NCBI GenBank assembly: GCA_947464185.1
Contig: CANHVY010000020.1
Coordinates: 1 to 64,000 of the forward strand
Direction: 5' to 3'
Length of the DNA: 64,000 nucleotides
From: Burkholderiales bacterium
Lineage (GTDB): Bacteria; Pseudomonadota; Gammaproteobacteria; Burkholderiales; Burkholderiaceae_C
The notes below the pieces were generated by a model. That model was not told where the DNA came from. It searched no databases and was given only the letters and a program-made list of their open reading frames with translations. The position numbers and the translations under genes are program-made. Shown in pieces: positions 37,429 through 45,514 of this stretch; positions within the stretch are counted from its first letter, which is position 1, and the number at the start of each line of letters is the position of its first letter.

Positions 37429-38369
37429 ACCGGTCCTCCGGGTGCAGCGTGCAGGGCGTCGAAGACCGCCGCCGCCGCCAGGGTCAGTGAGTCGTCATCG
37501 GCGTGAACCTCGCGCAGACCGGCGAGCACCGCCTCCAGCCCGGCCGCCTCGGGCACCGGGATGCCGCCGATGTCGAGGAAGTGCACCGTGCGTGCGATGC
37601 GCTGCAGCCGCGGATCCGCGTCCAGGCAAAAACTCGTCGCCAGCACTTCGAACGTGACGCGCGAGCCGACGTGCGTGAAGCGAGCGCCGTCGTAGTCGAA
37701 TCCCAGTGCGCCGCGGGGTGCGGGCGTTGACCCGGCGGGGTCGGCCAGCCAGACGAAGCGTGCCTCGGGGTCGATGAAACGGCGGATCAGCCAGGCGCAG
37801 GCCAGGCGGTCGACCCAGGGTCGCTCGCGCGTGGCCCAGCGCTTGCCCTGGAACTTGCGCACGTCCAGGCGCGGGATTCCGTGTGGCGCCTGTGCCACCG
37901 GCTCACCGCGCGAGAAGCGCGCATCGAGGGCCTGGCGCAGCGCATCGAGCTCGGCCTGCGCTTGCTCTGCGGCCGCGGCGGGGTAGTAGTCAATGCGCAG
38001 AAGTGCCTGCAACGCCTCGGCAGTGCCCCGCCAGCGCCGCCGGGCCTCGGTTTCCGCCAGCACAGGCAAGGCCGCCGCCAGATTCTGCGCTTCAACGCTC
38101 CACTGAGCATAGGCCTCTGTACGGTCGAACAGCGCCAGGATCTCGGCGCGCTGGGCCTCGTTTGGGGCTGAGAGCTCGAGCACGCTGGCCTGGCCGCCGT
38201 GGGCCTGCACCTCGGCCACCAGCGGATCGAAAAGGGCCGTCTTCGACTGAGGCAGGACATAGACGCCGTCTCGCATCGACCCACAGCCCAAGGTCTTCAG
38301 CGCACGCCAGACGCGCAGTCGCACCGCGTTCGGTTGCGTAGGCAGGGTCAGGAAGAGCACGCTCCACAT
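37425..38369 (-). CDS. chrB: chromate resistance regulator ChrB
   Basis: ChrB senses chromate and controls the chr operon in several proteobacteria. The 314-residue protein begins MWSVLFLTLPTQPNAVRLRVWRALK with a winged-helix-like N-terminal part. A C-terminal ChrB domain contains RPWVDRLACAWLIRRFIDPEARFVWL and FLDIGG, with conserved His/Cys positions. ATG 38369 lies only a few bases from an AT-rich inverted repeat, the probable operator. It is the first gene of the chrB-chrA-SOD/rhodanese-ATP-grasp operon; all junctions overlap or are within 10 bp. Confidence 0.93.
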   Translation of the reverse strand: MWSVLFLTLPTQPNAVRLRVWRALKTLGCGSMRDGVYVLPQSKTALFDPLVAEVQAHGGQASVLELSAPNEAQRAEILALFDRTEAYAQWSVEAQNLAAALPVLAETEARRRWRGTAEALQALLRIDYYPAAAAEQAQAELDALRQALDARFSRGEPVAQAPHGIPRLDVRKFQGKRWATRERPWVDRLACAWLIRRFIDPEARFVWLADPAGSTPAPRGALGFDYDGARFTHVGSRVTFEVLATSFCLDADPRLQRIARTVHFLDIGGIPVPEAAGLEAVLAGLREVHADDDSLTLAAAAVFDALHAAPGGPV

Positions 38370-38376
38370 GAATGAA

Positions 38377-38401
38377 TCATATGCTACAAAAAATGATATG
38401 A
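38377..38401. promoter_or_regulatory. AT-rich inverted repeat upstream of chrB, candidate ChrB operator
   Basis: TCATAT (38377-38382) and ATATGA (38396-38401) are 6-bp arms around a 13-bp AT-rich spacer. On the minus strand the region reads as TATGAT close to the chrB start, a -10-like element. The stretch is sharply AT-rich against its surroundings. It is the only plausible control region of the chr operon. Confidence 0.45.
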
Positions 38402-38426
38402 GTGCTATTCAAGCAAAAGATAGAGA

Positions 38427-38556
38427 CCGGCGCCCATTCCAGGTGGTGCTCGTCCGAAGCGAGGTAGACCGCCAACGATGCGTACTCCTCAAGCTGGCTC
38501 AGGTGCCCCAGCGGCACAAGTTGCAGCAGGCGGGCCTTCTGCGCATGGTTGCGAGG
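38427..38556 (-). pseudogene. remnant of a short-chain dehydrogenase C-terminus
   Basis: One minus-strand frame reads LVPLGHLSQLEEYASLAVYLASDEHH. This resembles the C-terminal part of SDR enzymes (typically PLGRxGxPEExAxLAxFLASDE), about 40 residues before their end. No Rossmann motif, Tyr-x3-Lys or start is present. It lies between chrB and the SulP gene, at the right edge of the chromate operon. The match is short, so confidence is moderate. Confidence 0.5.
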
Positions 38557-38631
38557 TGTTCTGCAGATTGAAGAAACGACTTTCAATGTGCAGAGGTCCG
38601 ATATCCCGGTCCTCCCGCCGCCCTGACAGGC

Positions 38632-40368
38632 TCAAGCAGCCAGGCCGTCCTTGCCCGCGAGTGCCTGCACCGCCTGGTAATGCGTGAGAAACACCTGCCC
38701 GCGCAGGTGTTGCAGCAGCTCGGTGCCCTTCAGGCGGTCCATCACCGGGCCCTTCACTTCCGACAGGTGCAGCGTGACGCCGGCGTCGCGCAGGCGGGCG
38801 TCGATGGCTTCCAGGCTTTCAAGTGCGCTGGCGTCGATGTCGTTGATGGCCGAGCACTGCAGCACCACGTGGCGCAGGCCGGGGCGCTGCGCCACTTCCG
38901 CGTTCAAGCGGTCTTCCAGGGCGCGGGCGTTGGCGAAGTACAGGCTCTCGTCCACGCGCAGGCCCAGCACGGCTTCGTCAGTCTGCACGGTGTGGCGTTG
39001 CACGTTGCGGAAGTGCTCGGTGCCCGGCACCAGCCCCACCTCGGCAATGTGCGGGCGGCTGGTGCGGTAGACGAACATCGCCAAGGACAGGCCCACCCCG
39101 GCGATCAGGCCGGCCTCCACGCCCGCCCCCAGGGTGACCAGCACCGTGACGACGGCCGCCGAGAAGTCTGATTTCGAGTAGGCCCAGGTGTGCCTGAAGA
39201 CCGACAGGTCCACCAGCGACAGCACGGCCACCACGATGGTGGCTGCCAGCGTGGCCTGGGGTACGAAGTACAGCGCAGGCGTGAGCAGCAGCGCCGCGGC
39301 CAGGATGCCGACGGCCGTGAACACGCCCGCCGCGGGCGTCTGCGCCCCGGCGTCTAAGTTCACCACCGAGCGCGCGAAGCCGCCCGTGACGGGAAAGCCC
39401 CCGGTGAAGGCCGCGCCCAGGTTGCCGGCCCCCAGGGCCACGAGCTCGCGGTCGGGCTCGATGCGCTGGCGCCGGCGTGCGGCCAGGGTCTGGCTCACAG
39501 ACACCGATTCGACGAAGCCCACCACGCTGATCAGCAGCGCGGGCAGGGCGAGCTCCTTCCACAGGGCCAGATCCCACAGTGGGGTGGTCAGCGGTGGCAG
39601 GCCCTGCGGCACGGTGCCCACGATCTTGACCCCCTGCTGCGCCCACTGCAATTGCCAGGTCAGCGCGGCCGACAGCGCAATGCCCACCACCGGTGCCGCC
39701 TTGGCGGCCAAGTCCGCACCCCGGGCCGGCAAGCCCAGGCGCACCAGCAGCGGCTTGAGGCCCCGGCGTGCCCAGAACAGAAAGGCGACCATCGTCAGGC
39801 CCAGTGCGGCGGTGAGCACGTGCACCTCACCGGCGTGGCGGGCCAGGCCCAGCACCAGCTCGAAGAAGTGCGCGCCCTCCACCTTCACGCCCAGCAACAC
39901 CTTCAGCTGCCCGGCCGCAATCAGCAAGGCCGAGGCCGTGATGAAGCCCGAGATCACCGGATGGCTGAGGAAGTGCGCCAGAAAGCCCCAGCGCAGCAGC
40001 CCCATCACCAGCAGCATGGCGCCTGAGAGGAAGGCCAGCGTCAAGGCGATGGCAGCGTAGGGCGCCGTGCCCTGGGCGGCAAAGCCGCCCACGGTGGAGG
40101 CCGTCATCAGCGACACCACCGCCACCGGGCCCACGGCCAGCACGCGGCTGGTGCCCAGCAGCGCGTACAGCACCAGCGGCGCGATGCTGGCGTACAGCCC
40201 AGCCTGCGCCGGCAGGCCGGCCAGTTGCGCATAGGCCAGGCTCTGCGGTATCAGCATCAGCGTGACGATCACCGCCGCCACCAGATCACTGACCAGGGTG
40301 CCGCGGTCGTAGCGGCGGCCCCAATCCAGGATGGGCAGGTAGGCGGCGGCGCCGGCGGGGGCGGTCAT
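38632..40368 (-). CDS. SulP-family anion (sulfate) transporter with STAS domain
   Basis: SulP proteins carry sulfate, bicarbonate or other anions. The 578-residue protein has the N-terminal signature LIPQSLAYAQLAGLPAQAGLYAS and about 11-12 membrane segments, including GAAFTGGFPVTGGFARS. A cytoplasmic STAS domain at about 445-560 contains VVLQCSAINDIDASALESLE. The final substrate cannot be told from sequence. It lies at the end of a same-strand series after the YeeE-type genes, 36 bp away, and could be their co-transcribed partner. Chromate enters cells through sulfate carriers, so its place next to the chr operon is noteworthy. Confidence 0.92.
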   Translation of the reverse strand: MTAPAGAAAYLPILDWGRRYDRGTLVSDLVAAVIVTLMLIPQSLAYAQLAGLPAQAGLYASIAPLVLYALLGTSRVLAVGPVAVVSLMTASTVGGFAAQGTAPYAAIALTLAFLSGAMLLVMGLLRWGFLAHFLSHPVISGFITASALLIAAGQLKVLLGVKVEGAHFFELVLGLARHAGEVHVLTAALGLTMVAFLFWARRGLKPLLVRLGLPARGADLAAKAAPVVGIALSAALTWQLQWAQQGVKIVGTVPQGLPPLTTPLWDLALWKELALPALLISVVGFVESVSVSQTLAARRRQRIEPDRELVALGAGNLGAAFTGGFPVTGGFARSVVNLDAGAQTPAAGVFTAVGILAAALLLTPALYFVPQATLAATIVVAVLSLVDLSVFRHTWAYSKSDFSAAVVTVLVTLGAGVEAGLIAGVGLSLAMFVYRTSRPHIAEVGLVPGTEHFRNVQRHTVQTDEAVLGLRVDESLYFANARALEDRLNAEVAQRPGLRHVVLQCSAINDIDASALESLEAIDARLRDAGVTLHLSEVKGPVMDRLKGTELLQHLRGQVFLTHYQAVQALAGKDGLAA

Positions 40369-40404
40369 GGAGGGTGCAGCTTGGTGTTGCGGGCCAGAGC
40401 TTTC

Positions 40405-40857
40405 TCAGGCTGCCTTGGGCTGCGGCGGCGCAGCGCGCCGGTCGGTGAACTCAAACACCGCCATGCCGGCCACCATCGCGGCCACGAACACCAGGCCCTT
40501 GAACTCGCCAGCGGCCATGGAGACGATGCCCGGCCCGGGGCAGAAGCCCGCCAGGCCCCAGCCCGCGCCGAACAGCAGCGAGCCGATGACCAGGCGCTTG
40601 TCGATGTCCTTGGAGGTGGGCAGGTGCAGGGCGCCGCCAAAGAAGTTGGTGGTGCGCTTCTTGGCCATGCCGAAGGCGAAGAAGCCCACCGCGATGGCCC
40701 CGCCCATGACGAAGGCGAGCGACGGGTCCCAGGCGCCGGCCAGGTCCAGGAAGCCGATCACCTTGCCGGGGTCGGTCATGCCGGCAATCATCAGGCCCCA
40801 GCCGAAGAGAAGGCCGACGGCGAATTCGGTTGCGCGTTGCAGGTTGGTGTTTTTCAT
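40405..40857 (-). CDS. YeeE/YedE family membrane protein (PmpB-like half)
   Basis: This 150-residue protein has four hydrophobic segments and the YeeE/YedE motif GFCPGPG, with Cys106 placed to contact sulfur compounds. YeeE-type transporters carry thiosulfate or related sulfur species through a Cys relay. Here the transporter is split in two consecutive genes, this being the downstream half. Start ATG 40857 (MKNTNLQRATEF) follows the first half by 32 bp. With BigR and a persulfide dioxygenase next door, a role in export or uptake of reduced sulfur is likely. Confidence 0.85.
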   Translation of the reverse strand: MKNTNLQRATEFAVGLLFGWGLMIAGMTDPGKVIGFLDLAGAWDPSLAFVMGGAIAVGFFAFGMAKKRTTNFFGGALHLPTSKDIDKRLVIGSLLFGAGWGLAGFCPGPGIVSMAAGEFKGLVFVAAMVAGMAVFEFTDRRAAPPQPKAA

Positions 40858-40889
40858 GGAGATGTCCTCAGGGGTTGTGTGCACCGCAC

Positions 40890-41327
40890 TCACAACAAGT
40901 GTTTGATCACGAAGACGATGGCAAAGCCTGCGGCCATGAAGGTGCCGGTGGCCACCATTGAGCGTGGCGACAGGCGCGACAGCCCGCACACGCCGTGGCC
41001 GCTGGTGCAACCCGAACTCAGGCGTGTGCCGTAGCCCACCAGCAGGCCGGCCACCACCACGGCGGCCACGCTGGCGTCGATGCGCGGTGCGGTGAGGAAG
41101 CCCGCCGGAGCCAGCCACTTCAGCGTGACCGGCGCGGCTAGCATGCCCAGCAGGAAGGCGATGCGCCAGCCGGCGTCACCGCTCTTGGGGCGCAGCAGCC
41201 CGCCCACGATGCCGCTGATGCCCAGGATGCGGCCGTTGGCCAGGATGAACAGCGCCGAGGCGATGCCCAGCAGCACGCCGCCTGCCAGCGACGCCCAGGG
41301 CGTGAAGTGGGTCCAGTCGATCGTCAT
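40890..41327 (-). CDS. YeeE/YedE family membrane protein (PmpA-like half)
   Basis: This 145-residue protein is the upstream half of a split YeeE/YedE transporter. It has four hydrophobic segments and the diagnostic [17 protein letters not shown], with Cys107 and Cys114. Such paired halves (PmpA/PmpB) are typical of bigR operons. ATG 41327 is the start. It is transcribed away from the BigR gene's upstream region, in the same direction, 81 bp after bigR, and continues into the second half and the SulP gene. Confidence 0.88.
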   Translation of the reverse strand: MTIDWTHFTPWASLAGGVLLGIASALFILANGRILGISGIVGGLLRPKSGDAGWRIAFLLGMLAAPVTLKWLAPAGFLTAPRIDASVAAVVVAGLLVGYGTRLSSGCTSGHGVCGLSRLSPRSMVATGTFMAAGFAIVFVIKHLL

Positions 41328-41408
41328 GGTGAGGTCCTTGGGGTTTGAATGGGTGGGGGATGAGAGGAGAAGTGAAGCGCCAGAAGGGAAGCGGCGGCCT
41401 GCGGGTCC

Positions 41409-41786
41409 TCACTCCACAGCGCTGGTGGCCTTGTGGCCCGCGGGGGCGCAGTGGGGCTGGCAGAACTCCTGGTACAGCGTCTGGATGACCGCCAGCGCCT
41501 GCGGGCTGCTGAGCGTGTAGAAGATGTGCTTGCCCTCGCGCCGGGTGCTCACCAGCTGCTGCTCGCGCAGTACGGTCAGCTGTTGGGACAAGGTGGGCTG
41601 CACGATGCCCAGGCGCTCCTCCAACTCGCCCACGCGCAACTCGCCTTGCGAGAGTTGGCACAGGATCATCAACCGGTCGGGGTTAGCCAGCACCTTCATG
41701 AGGTTGCAGGCTTGGGCTGCGGCCTCGCGCATCTGGCTCAACTCCAGGCTGGCGTCCGCGCTCATGTCAAGTTCGGCGGTGGTCAT
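41409..41786 (-). CDS. bigR: ArsR-type persulfide-sensing repressor, BigR/SqrR-like
   Basis: BigR-like repressors sense hydrogen sulfide or polysulfide through a Cys pair and release their operator when it is oxidised. The 125-residue protein has a winged HTH (VGELEERLGIVQPTLSQQLTVLREQQLV). Cys43 (MILCQLS) and Cys109 (QEFCQPHC) fall where the sensing pair Cys42/Cys108 lies in Xylella BigR. Cys27 and Cys113 are extra. It diverges from the persulfide dioxygenase gene across a 116-bp region holding a long inverted repeat, the expected operator. Confidence 0.88.
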   Translation of the reverse strand: MTTAELDMSADASLELSQMREAAAQACNLMKVLANPDRLMILCQLSQGELRVGELEERLGIVQPTLSQQLTVLREQQLVSTRREGKHIFYTLSSPQALAVIQTLYQEFCQPHCAPAGHKATSAVE

Positions 41787-41840
41787 GGAAGGGGCGTCCT
41801 TTCAGCGCGGGATGGGCGCTTCAACAGTTCGATGGTTCAC

Positions 41841-41875
41841 AGTCTATTGACAAACAATCTATTGGTCAATAGACT
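41841..41875. promoter_or_regulatory. 11-bp inverted repeat, candidate BigR operator and blh promoter
   Basis: AGTCTATTGAC (41841-41851) and GTCAATAGACT (41865-41875) are perfect inverted arms with a 13-bp spacer. The same stretch holds TTGACA (41847-41852) and, 17 bp on, TAGACT (41870-41875), a good promoter for the rightward dioxygenase gene. A repressor bound here would block RNA polymerase. It lies between bigR and the dioxygenase gene, which fits autoregulated BigR control. Confidence 0.7.
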
Positions 41876-41902
41876 ATCGGAAACGAAAGCGAAGGAGTCG
41901 CC

Positions 41903-42847
41903 TTGAACACCCTGTCCCCCATCCCATCCGCCACAACGTCCGCCACAACCTCTTCCACTTCATCTGCCGTGCCGCCTGCCGCCACGCGCAAGCCCCAGGT
42001 GCACGGCCTGTTCGACAAGGCCACTTGGACGGTGACCTACGTGGTGCACGACGGCCCGGGCACGGCCTGCGCGATCATCGACTCGGTGCTGGACTACGAC
42101 CCCAAGTCCGGCCGCACCCGCACCACCTCGGCCGACCAGGTGATCGCCTACGTGAAGGCCCACAACCTGCAGCTGCAGTGGATCCTGGAGACGCACGCGC
42201 ACGCTGACCACCTGAGCGCCGCGCCCTACCTCAAGCAGCACCTGGGCGGCCGGATCGCCATCGGCGCGCGCATCACGGGCGTGCAGAAGGTGTTCAAGGG
42301 CATCTTCAACCTGGAGCCCGAGTTCGCGGTGGACGGCTCGCAGTTCGACGTGCTGCTGGGTGACGACCAGGTCATCGAGTTTGGTGCCCTGTCGGCCCGC
42401 GTGATGTCTGTGCCCGGCCACACCCCTGCCTGCGTGGCTTACCAGGTGGGCGACGCCGTGTTCGTGGGCGACACCCTGTTCATGCCGGACGTGGGCACCG
42501 CGCGTTGCGACTTTCCCGGCGGTGATGCGCGCACGCTCTACGCCTCGGTGCGCCGCATTCTGAGCCTGCCGGAGGACACGCGGCTGTTCATGTGCCACGA
42601 CTACCCGCCCCGCAACCGGCCCATCGAGTTCCAGACCACAGTGGCCGCGCAGCGTCAGGCCAACATCCATATGCATGACGGCATCAGCGAGGAGCAGTTC
42701 GTGCAGATGCGCACCCAGCGTGACGCCACGCTGGAGATGCCCGTGCTCATCCTGCCCGCCGTGCAGATCAACATCCGCGCCGGCCACCTGCCGCCCAAGG
42801 AGGCCAACGGCACGGCCTACGTGAAGATTCCGCTGAACGCACTTTGA
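41903..42847 (+). CDS. blh: persulfide dioxygenase-like metallo-beta-lactamase-fold protein (Blh)
   Basis: Blh (ETHE1-related) oxidises glutathione persulfide to sulfite, detoxifying sulfide. The 314-residue protein has the metal motif THAHADH at 97-103, a second His in VPGHTP near 170, and GDTLFMPDVGTARCDFPGG, typical of this group. The start is a TTG at 41903, preceded 5 nt upstream by AAGGAG; no ATG is suitably placed. The first 28 residues are Ser/Thr-rich and probably disordered. It diverges from bigR and is followed by an AhpD-like gene 20 bp on. Confidence 0.9.
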   Translation: MNTLSPIPSATTSATTSSTSSAVPPAATRKPQVHGLFDKATWTVTYVVHDGPGTACAIIDSVLDYDPKSGRTRTTSADQVIAYVKAHNLQLQWILETHAHADHLSAAPYLKQHLGGRIAIGARITGVQKVFKGIFNLEPEFAVDGSQFDVLLGDDQVIEFGALSARVMSVPGHTPACVAYQVGDAVFVGDTLFMPDVGTARCDFPGGDARTLYASVRRILSLPEDTRLFMCHDYPPRNRPIEFQTTVAAQRQANIHMHDGISEEQFVQMRTQRDATLEMPVLILPAVQINIRAGHLPPKEANGTAYVKIPLNAL

Positions 42848-42867
42848 GCTCCCGAGGAATGAGCGCC

Positions 42868-43221
42868 ATGAGTTCCTTTGACCACCCCACCCTCGTCCAG
42901 CAGATCGGCCAGCAGATGACCAGCCTGCGCAAGGCCCGGCCCGAGGCGATGCAAGGCTTCGGCCAGCTGGCCAAGGCCGCCATGGCGCCCGGCGTGCTGG
43001 ACGAAAAGCAAAAAGAGTTGATCGCGCTGGCCATCGGCATCACCCAGCACTGCTCGGGCTGCATCGGCTTTCATGTCAAGGCCCTGCGGCGCCTGGGCTG
43101 CACCCGCCCAGAGCTGGAGGAAATGCTGGCCGTGTGCGTCTACATGGGAGGCGGGCCGGCCCTCATGTACGCCAGTGAGACGCTGGCCGCCTGGGATGCG
43201 TTCGAGCCGGTGACGGCCTGA
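42868..43221 (+). CDS. AhpD/carboxymuconolactone-decarboxylase-like peroxidase
   Basis: This 117-residue protein belongs to the AhpD-like fold. Its HCSGCIGFH motif (Cys62, Cys65, His69) is the CxxC-x3-H arrangement of alkylhydroperoxidase-type members, so it is probably a thiol-dependent reductase or peroxidase. I chose ATG 42868 because GAGGA lies 9 nt upstream; TTG 42844 and ATG 42859 are alternatives. It sits 20 bp behind the persulfide dioxygenase gene and is likely cotranscribed and under BigR control. Confidence 0.87.
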   Translation: MSSFDHPTLVQQIGQQMTSLRKARPEAMQGFGQLAKAAMAPGVLDEKQKELIALAIGITQHCSGCIGFHVKALRRLGCTRPELEEMLAVCVYMGGGPALMYASETLAAWDAFEPVTA

Positions 43222-43319
43222 CCGAACCCGTCTCCCGAGGCTGGGGGGCGGCCGGGGGCGCTGTGGGGTTCCGGGGTAACGGCGCGCGAAGCGTCGCGCA
43301 GCGCGCCCTACCATCGGGG

Positions 43320-44303
43320 ATGGCTGCCGTGCTCGCGCTGACCAATCCCCACGCCCAGGGCGGGCGGCTGCGCCGCTCGGCGCCAGCCTTGGCTCGGGCG
43401 CTGGCCCTGCGGGCGCCCCAGGCCCATTGGGCGCTGCCCGACACGGTGGCCGAAGCGCTGCACCTCATCCAACACCAGCCACCGGGCACCCGGGTGCTGG
43501 CTTTTGGTGGCGATGGCACCGTCAACCGCTGGTTGCCGGCCCTGCGGGCCGGTGACCACACGCTGGCGCTTGTGCCCATGGGCAGCGGCAACGACCTGGC
43601 GCGGGCCCTGGGCCTGCACGGCCTGGCGTTGACTGCGGCTTTGGAGTGCGCGCTGACTTCTCCTGAATCCTTCATGGACGTGGGAGAGGTGGTGTTGCAA
43701 GAAGGTCCGGGCGATGGGTCGACCGGTTTCCCGCCTCACCCGGGAATCGATACCCAGATCTCCTGCGCCGTGCCATTCCACTCCAGCTTGGCCGTGGGCT
43801 TTGACGCCTCTGTGGGCCTGCGTGCCCTGCGCGGGCCGCCTTGGCTGCGCGGTCAGCCGCGCTACCTGTGGGCCACTTTGAAAGAGCTTTTCGCCCTGCG
43901 GCATTGGGGCCTGCGCATCGCGGTGGACGGCGGCCCGGCATGGCAGGGCCGCGTGCTGCTGGCCTCCACGCTCAACACTCGCAGCTACGGCAGCGGAATG
44001 CCGGCTGCGCCCGCGGCGCGTATCGACGATGGCAGGCTGGAGCTGTTACGCGCCGGCGCCATGGGCCGAGGCGATGTGCTCACCCTGCTGCCGCGCCTGC
44101 TGCGCGGCACGCACCTTTCAGACCCGCGCGTGGCCTTGCAGCCCTTCCAGACCCTGGAGGTGCAGGCGGCCGAGCCCGTGCCGCTGGCGGTGGACGGCGA
44201 GTACCTGGGCGCCTTCACCCGCTTCAGTGTGCGGGTGTTGCCTGCCGCACTGCGGGTGGTGCGGGCACAGCATCCGACCAAATCAATGGATACTGGAAAA
44301 TAG
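43320..44303 (+). CDS. diacylglycerol/lipid kinase family protein
   Basis: This 327-residue protein resembles DAGK-catalytic-domain lipid kinases (YegS/DgkB group), which phosphorylate diacylglycerol or similar lipids. The ATP motif GGDGTVN is at 63-69, and PMGSGNDLARALG follows at 86-98. The start is ATG 43320. A poorly conserved, hydrophilic insertion lies at about 125-150. The C-terminal half forms a beta sandwich with LAVDGEYLGAF near the end. The substrate cannot be chosen from sequence. The DUF4143 ATPase gene follows after 36 bp. Confidence 0.87.
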   Translation: MAAVLALTNPHAQGGRLRRSAPALARALALRAPQAHWALPDTVAEALHLIQHQPPGTRVLAFGGDGTVNRWLPALRAGDHTLALVPMGSGNDLARALGLHGLALTAALECALTSPESFMDVGEVVLQEGPGDGSTGFPPHPGIDTQISCAVPFHSSLAVGFDASVGLRALRGPPWLRGQPRYLWATLKELFALRHWGLRIAVDGGPAWQGRVLLASTLNTRSYGSGMPAAPAARIDDGRLELLRAGAMGRGDVLTLLPRLLRGTHLSDPRVALQPFQTLEVQAAEPVPLAVDGEYLGAFTRFSVRVLPAALRVVRAQHPTKSMDTGK

Positions 44304-44339
44304 TCGCGACTTTCTTCCATTCAACGATAAGATCGTCGG

Positions 44340-45473
44340 ATGCGTCGCTCCATAGAACCGCTCATTCAGGCCGATCTACCGCGCAAGCTGGTGTTGTTGA
44401 CGGGCCCGCGTCAGGTTGGCAAGACCACGCTGGCGCGCCATCTGGGGAAGGCTGCTGAGTCTGCCGTTTACCTCAACTGGGACGTTCCGGCGGACCGGGC
44501 CGTGCTGCAGCGGCAATCCTGGCCAGTCTCCAGCCGCCTGCTGGTGTTCGACGAGATCCACAAGATGGTGGGCTGGAAGAGCTGGCTCAAGGGCGTGGTG
44601 GACGGTCGCCCGGCGGGTCAGCAGTTGCTGGTGACGGGCAGCGCCCGAATGGAGACCTTCCGCCAGAGTGGTGACTCGCTGGCCGGGCGCTACTTTGCCT
44701 ACCGGCTGCACCCGGTGTCCGTGCGCGAGTGGTGTGAGGCAACGCAGGCGACACCCCAGCAGGCGCTGGATCATCTGCTTCAGCGCGGCGGCTTCCCGGA
44801 GCCTTGCTTGGCGGATGACGCGATTCAGGCCGAGCGCTGGCGGGCCCAGTACCTCACCGACTTGGTGCGCGAAGACGTGCTGGAGTTCTCGCGCGTGCAG
44901 GAGATCGGGGCCATGCGGCTGTTCGTCGAGGTGCTTCGGGACCGGGTGGGCTCGCCGCTGTCACTGGCCTCGATTGCGCGCGACCTGGCCATCTCGCCGA
45001 CAACCTTGCAGCGCTATCTGGACATCTTGCGCGCCCTGTTCATCGTCTTCACGGTCCAGCCTTGGCACCGCAACATCGCCCGTGCCCTGCTGCAATCTCC
45101 CAAGGTCTACTTCTTTGACACGGGGCTGGTGCGAGGGGGCGACGGCCCTCGCCTGGAGAACGCTGTCGCCGCCATGCTGCTCAAGCACGTGCACTGGCTT
45201 TGCGACGCGCGTGGACGCCAGGCGAGCCTGCATTACGTACGAACCAAGGACGGCGCCGAGGTGGACTTTGCAGTGGCCGAGGAAGGTGAACTCACCCAAC
45301 TGGTTGAGTGCAAATGGGCAGACCCCCACCCGCACCGCGCCTTGACCCGGTTTGCCGTTGACTTTCCGCAGGTCCAGGCCGTGCAGATCGTGCGGGAGCT
45401 GCGGCAAGAGGAGGACCTGGGCCGTGTCCAGATCCGTCACGCGGCGCCCTGGCTGGCCGGGCTGGCGGCTTGA
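44340..45473 (+). CDS. AAA ATPase with DUF4143 (COG1373-like)
   Basis: This 377-residue protein has Walker A GPRQVGKTT at 22-30 and Walker B LLVFDEIHK near 67-75. An arginine-finger-like TGSARM follows. A winged-helix-like segment (LASIARDLAISPTTLQRYLDILRAL) comes near 220, and the C-terminal DUF4143 fold, with restriction-endonuclease-like character, contains DFAVAEEGELTQLVECKWA. The family is widespread and mobile; its function is not established. It stands alone after the lipid kinase. A short inverted repeat (ACGAT-AAG-ATCGT, 44324-44336) lies just before its ATG. Confidence 0.85.
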   Translation: MRRSIEPLIQADLPRKLVLLTGPRQVGKTTLARHLGKAAESAVYLNWDVPADRAVLQRQSWPVSSRLLVFDEIHKMVGWKSWLKGVVDGRPAGQQLLVTGSARMETFRQSGDSLAGRYFAYRLHPVSVREWCEATQATPQQALDHLLQRGGFPEPCLADDAIQAERWRAQYLTDLVREDVLEFSRVQEIGAMRLFVEVLRDRVGSPLSLASIARDLAISPTTLQRYLDILRALFIVFTVQPWHRNIARALLQSPKVYFFDTGLVRGGDGPRLENAVAAMLLKHVHWLCDARGRQASLHYVRTKDGAEVDFAVAEEGELTQLVECKWADPHPHRALTRFAVDFPQVQAVQIVRELRQEEDLGRVQIRHAAPWLAGLAA

Positions 45474-45514
45474 GGGGCAGGCGTCAGCCGCGCGGGCCGG
45501 GCATCACCTCGCCT

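Noticed and set aside
44340..45473. DUF4143 ATPase as part of a toxin-antitoxin or defence island
   Set aside because: No partner gene, repeat or mobility gene is adjacent, so there is no basis beyond the family's general mobility.
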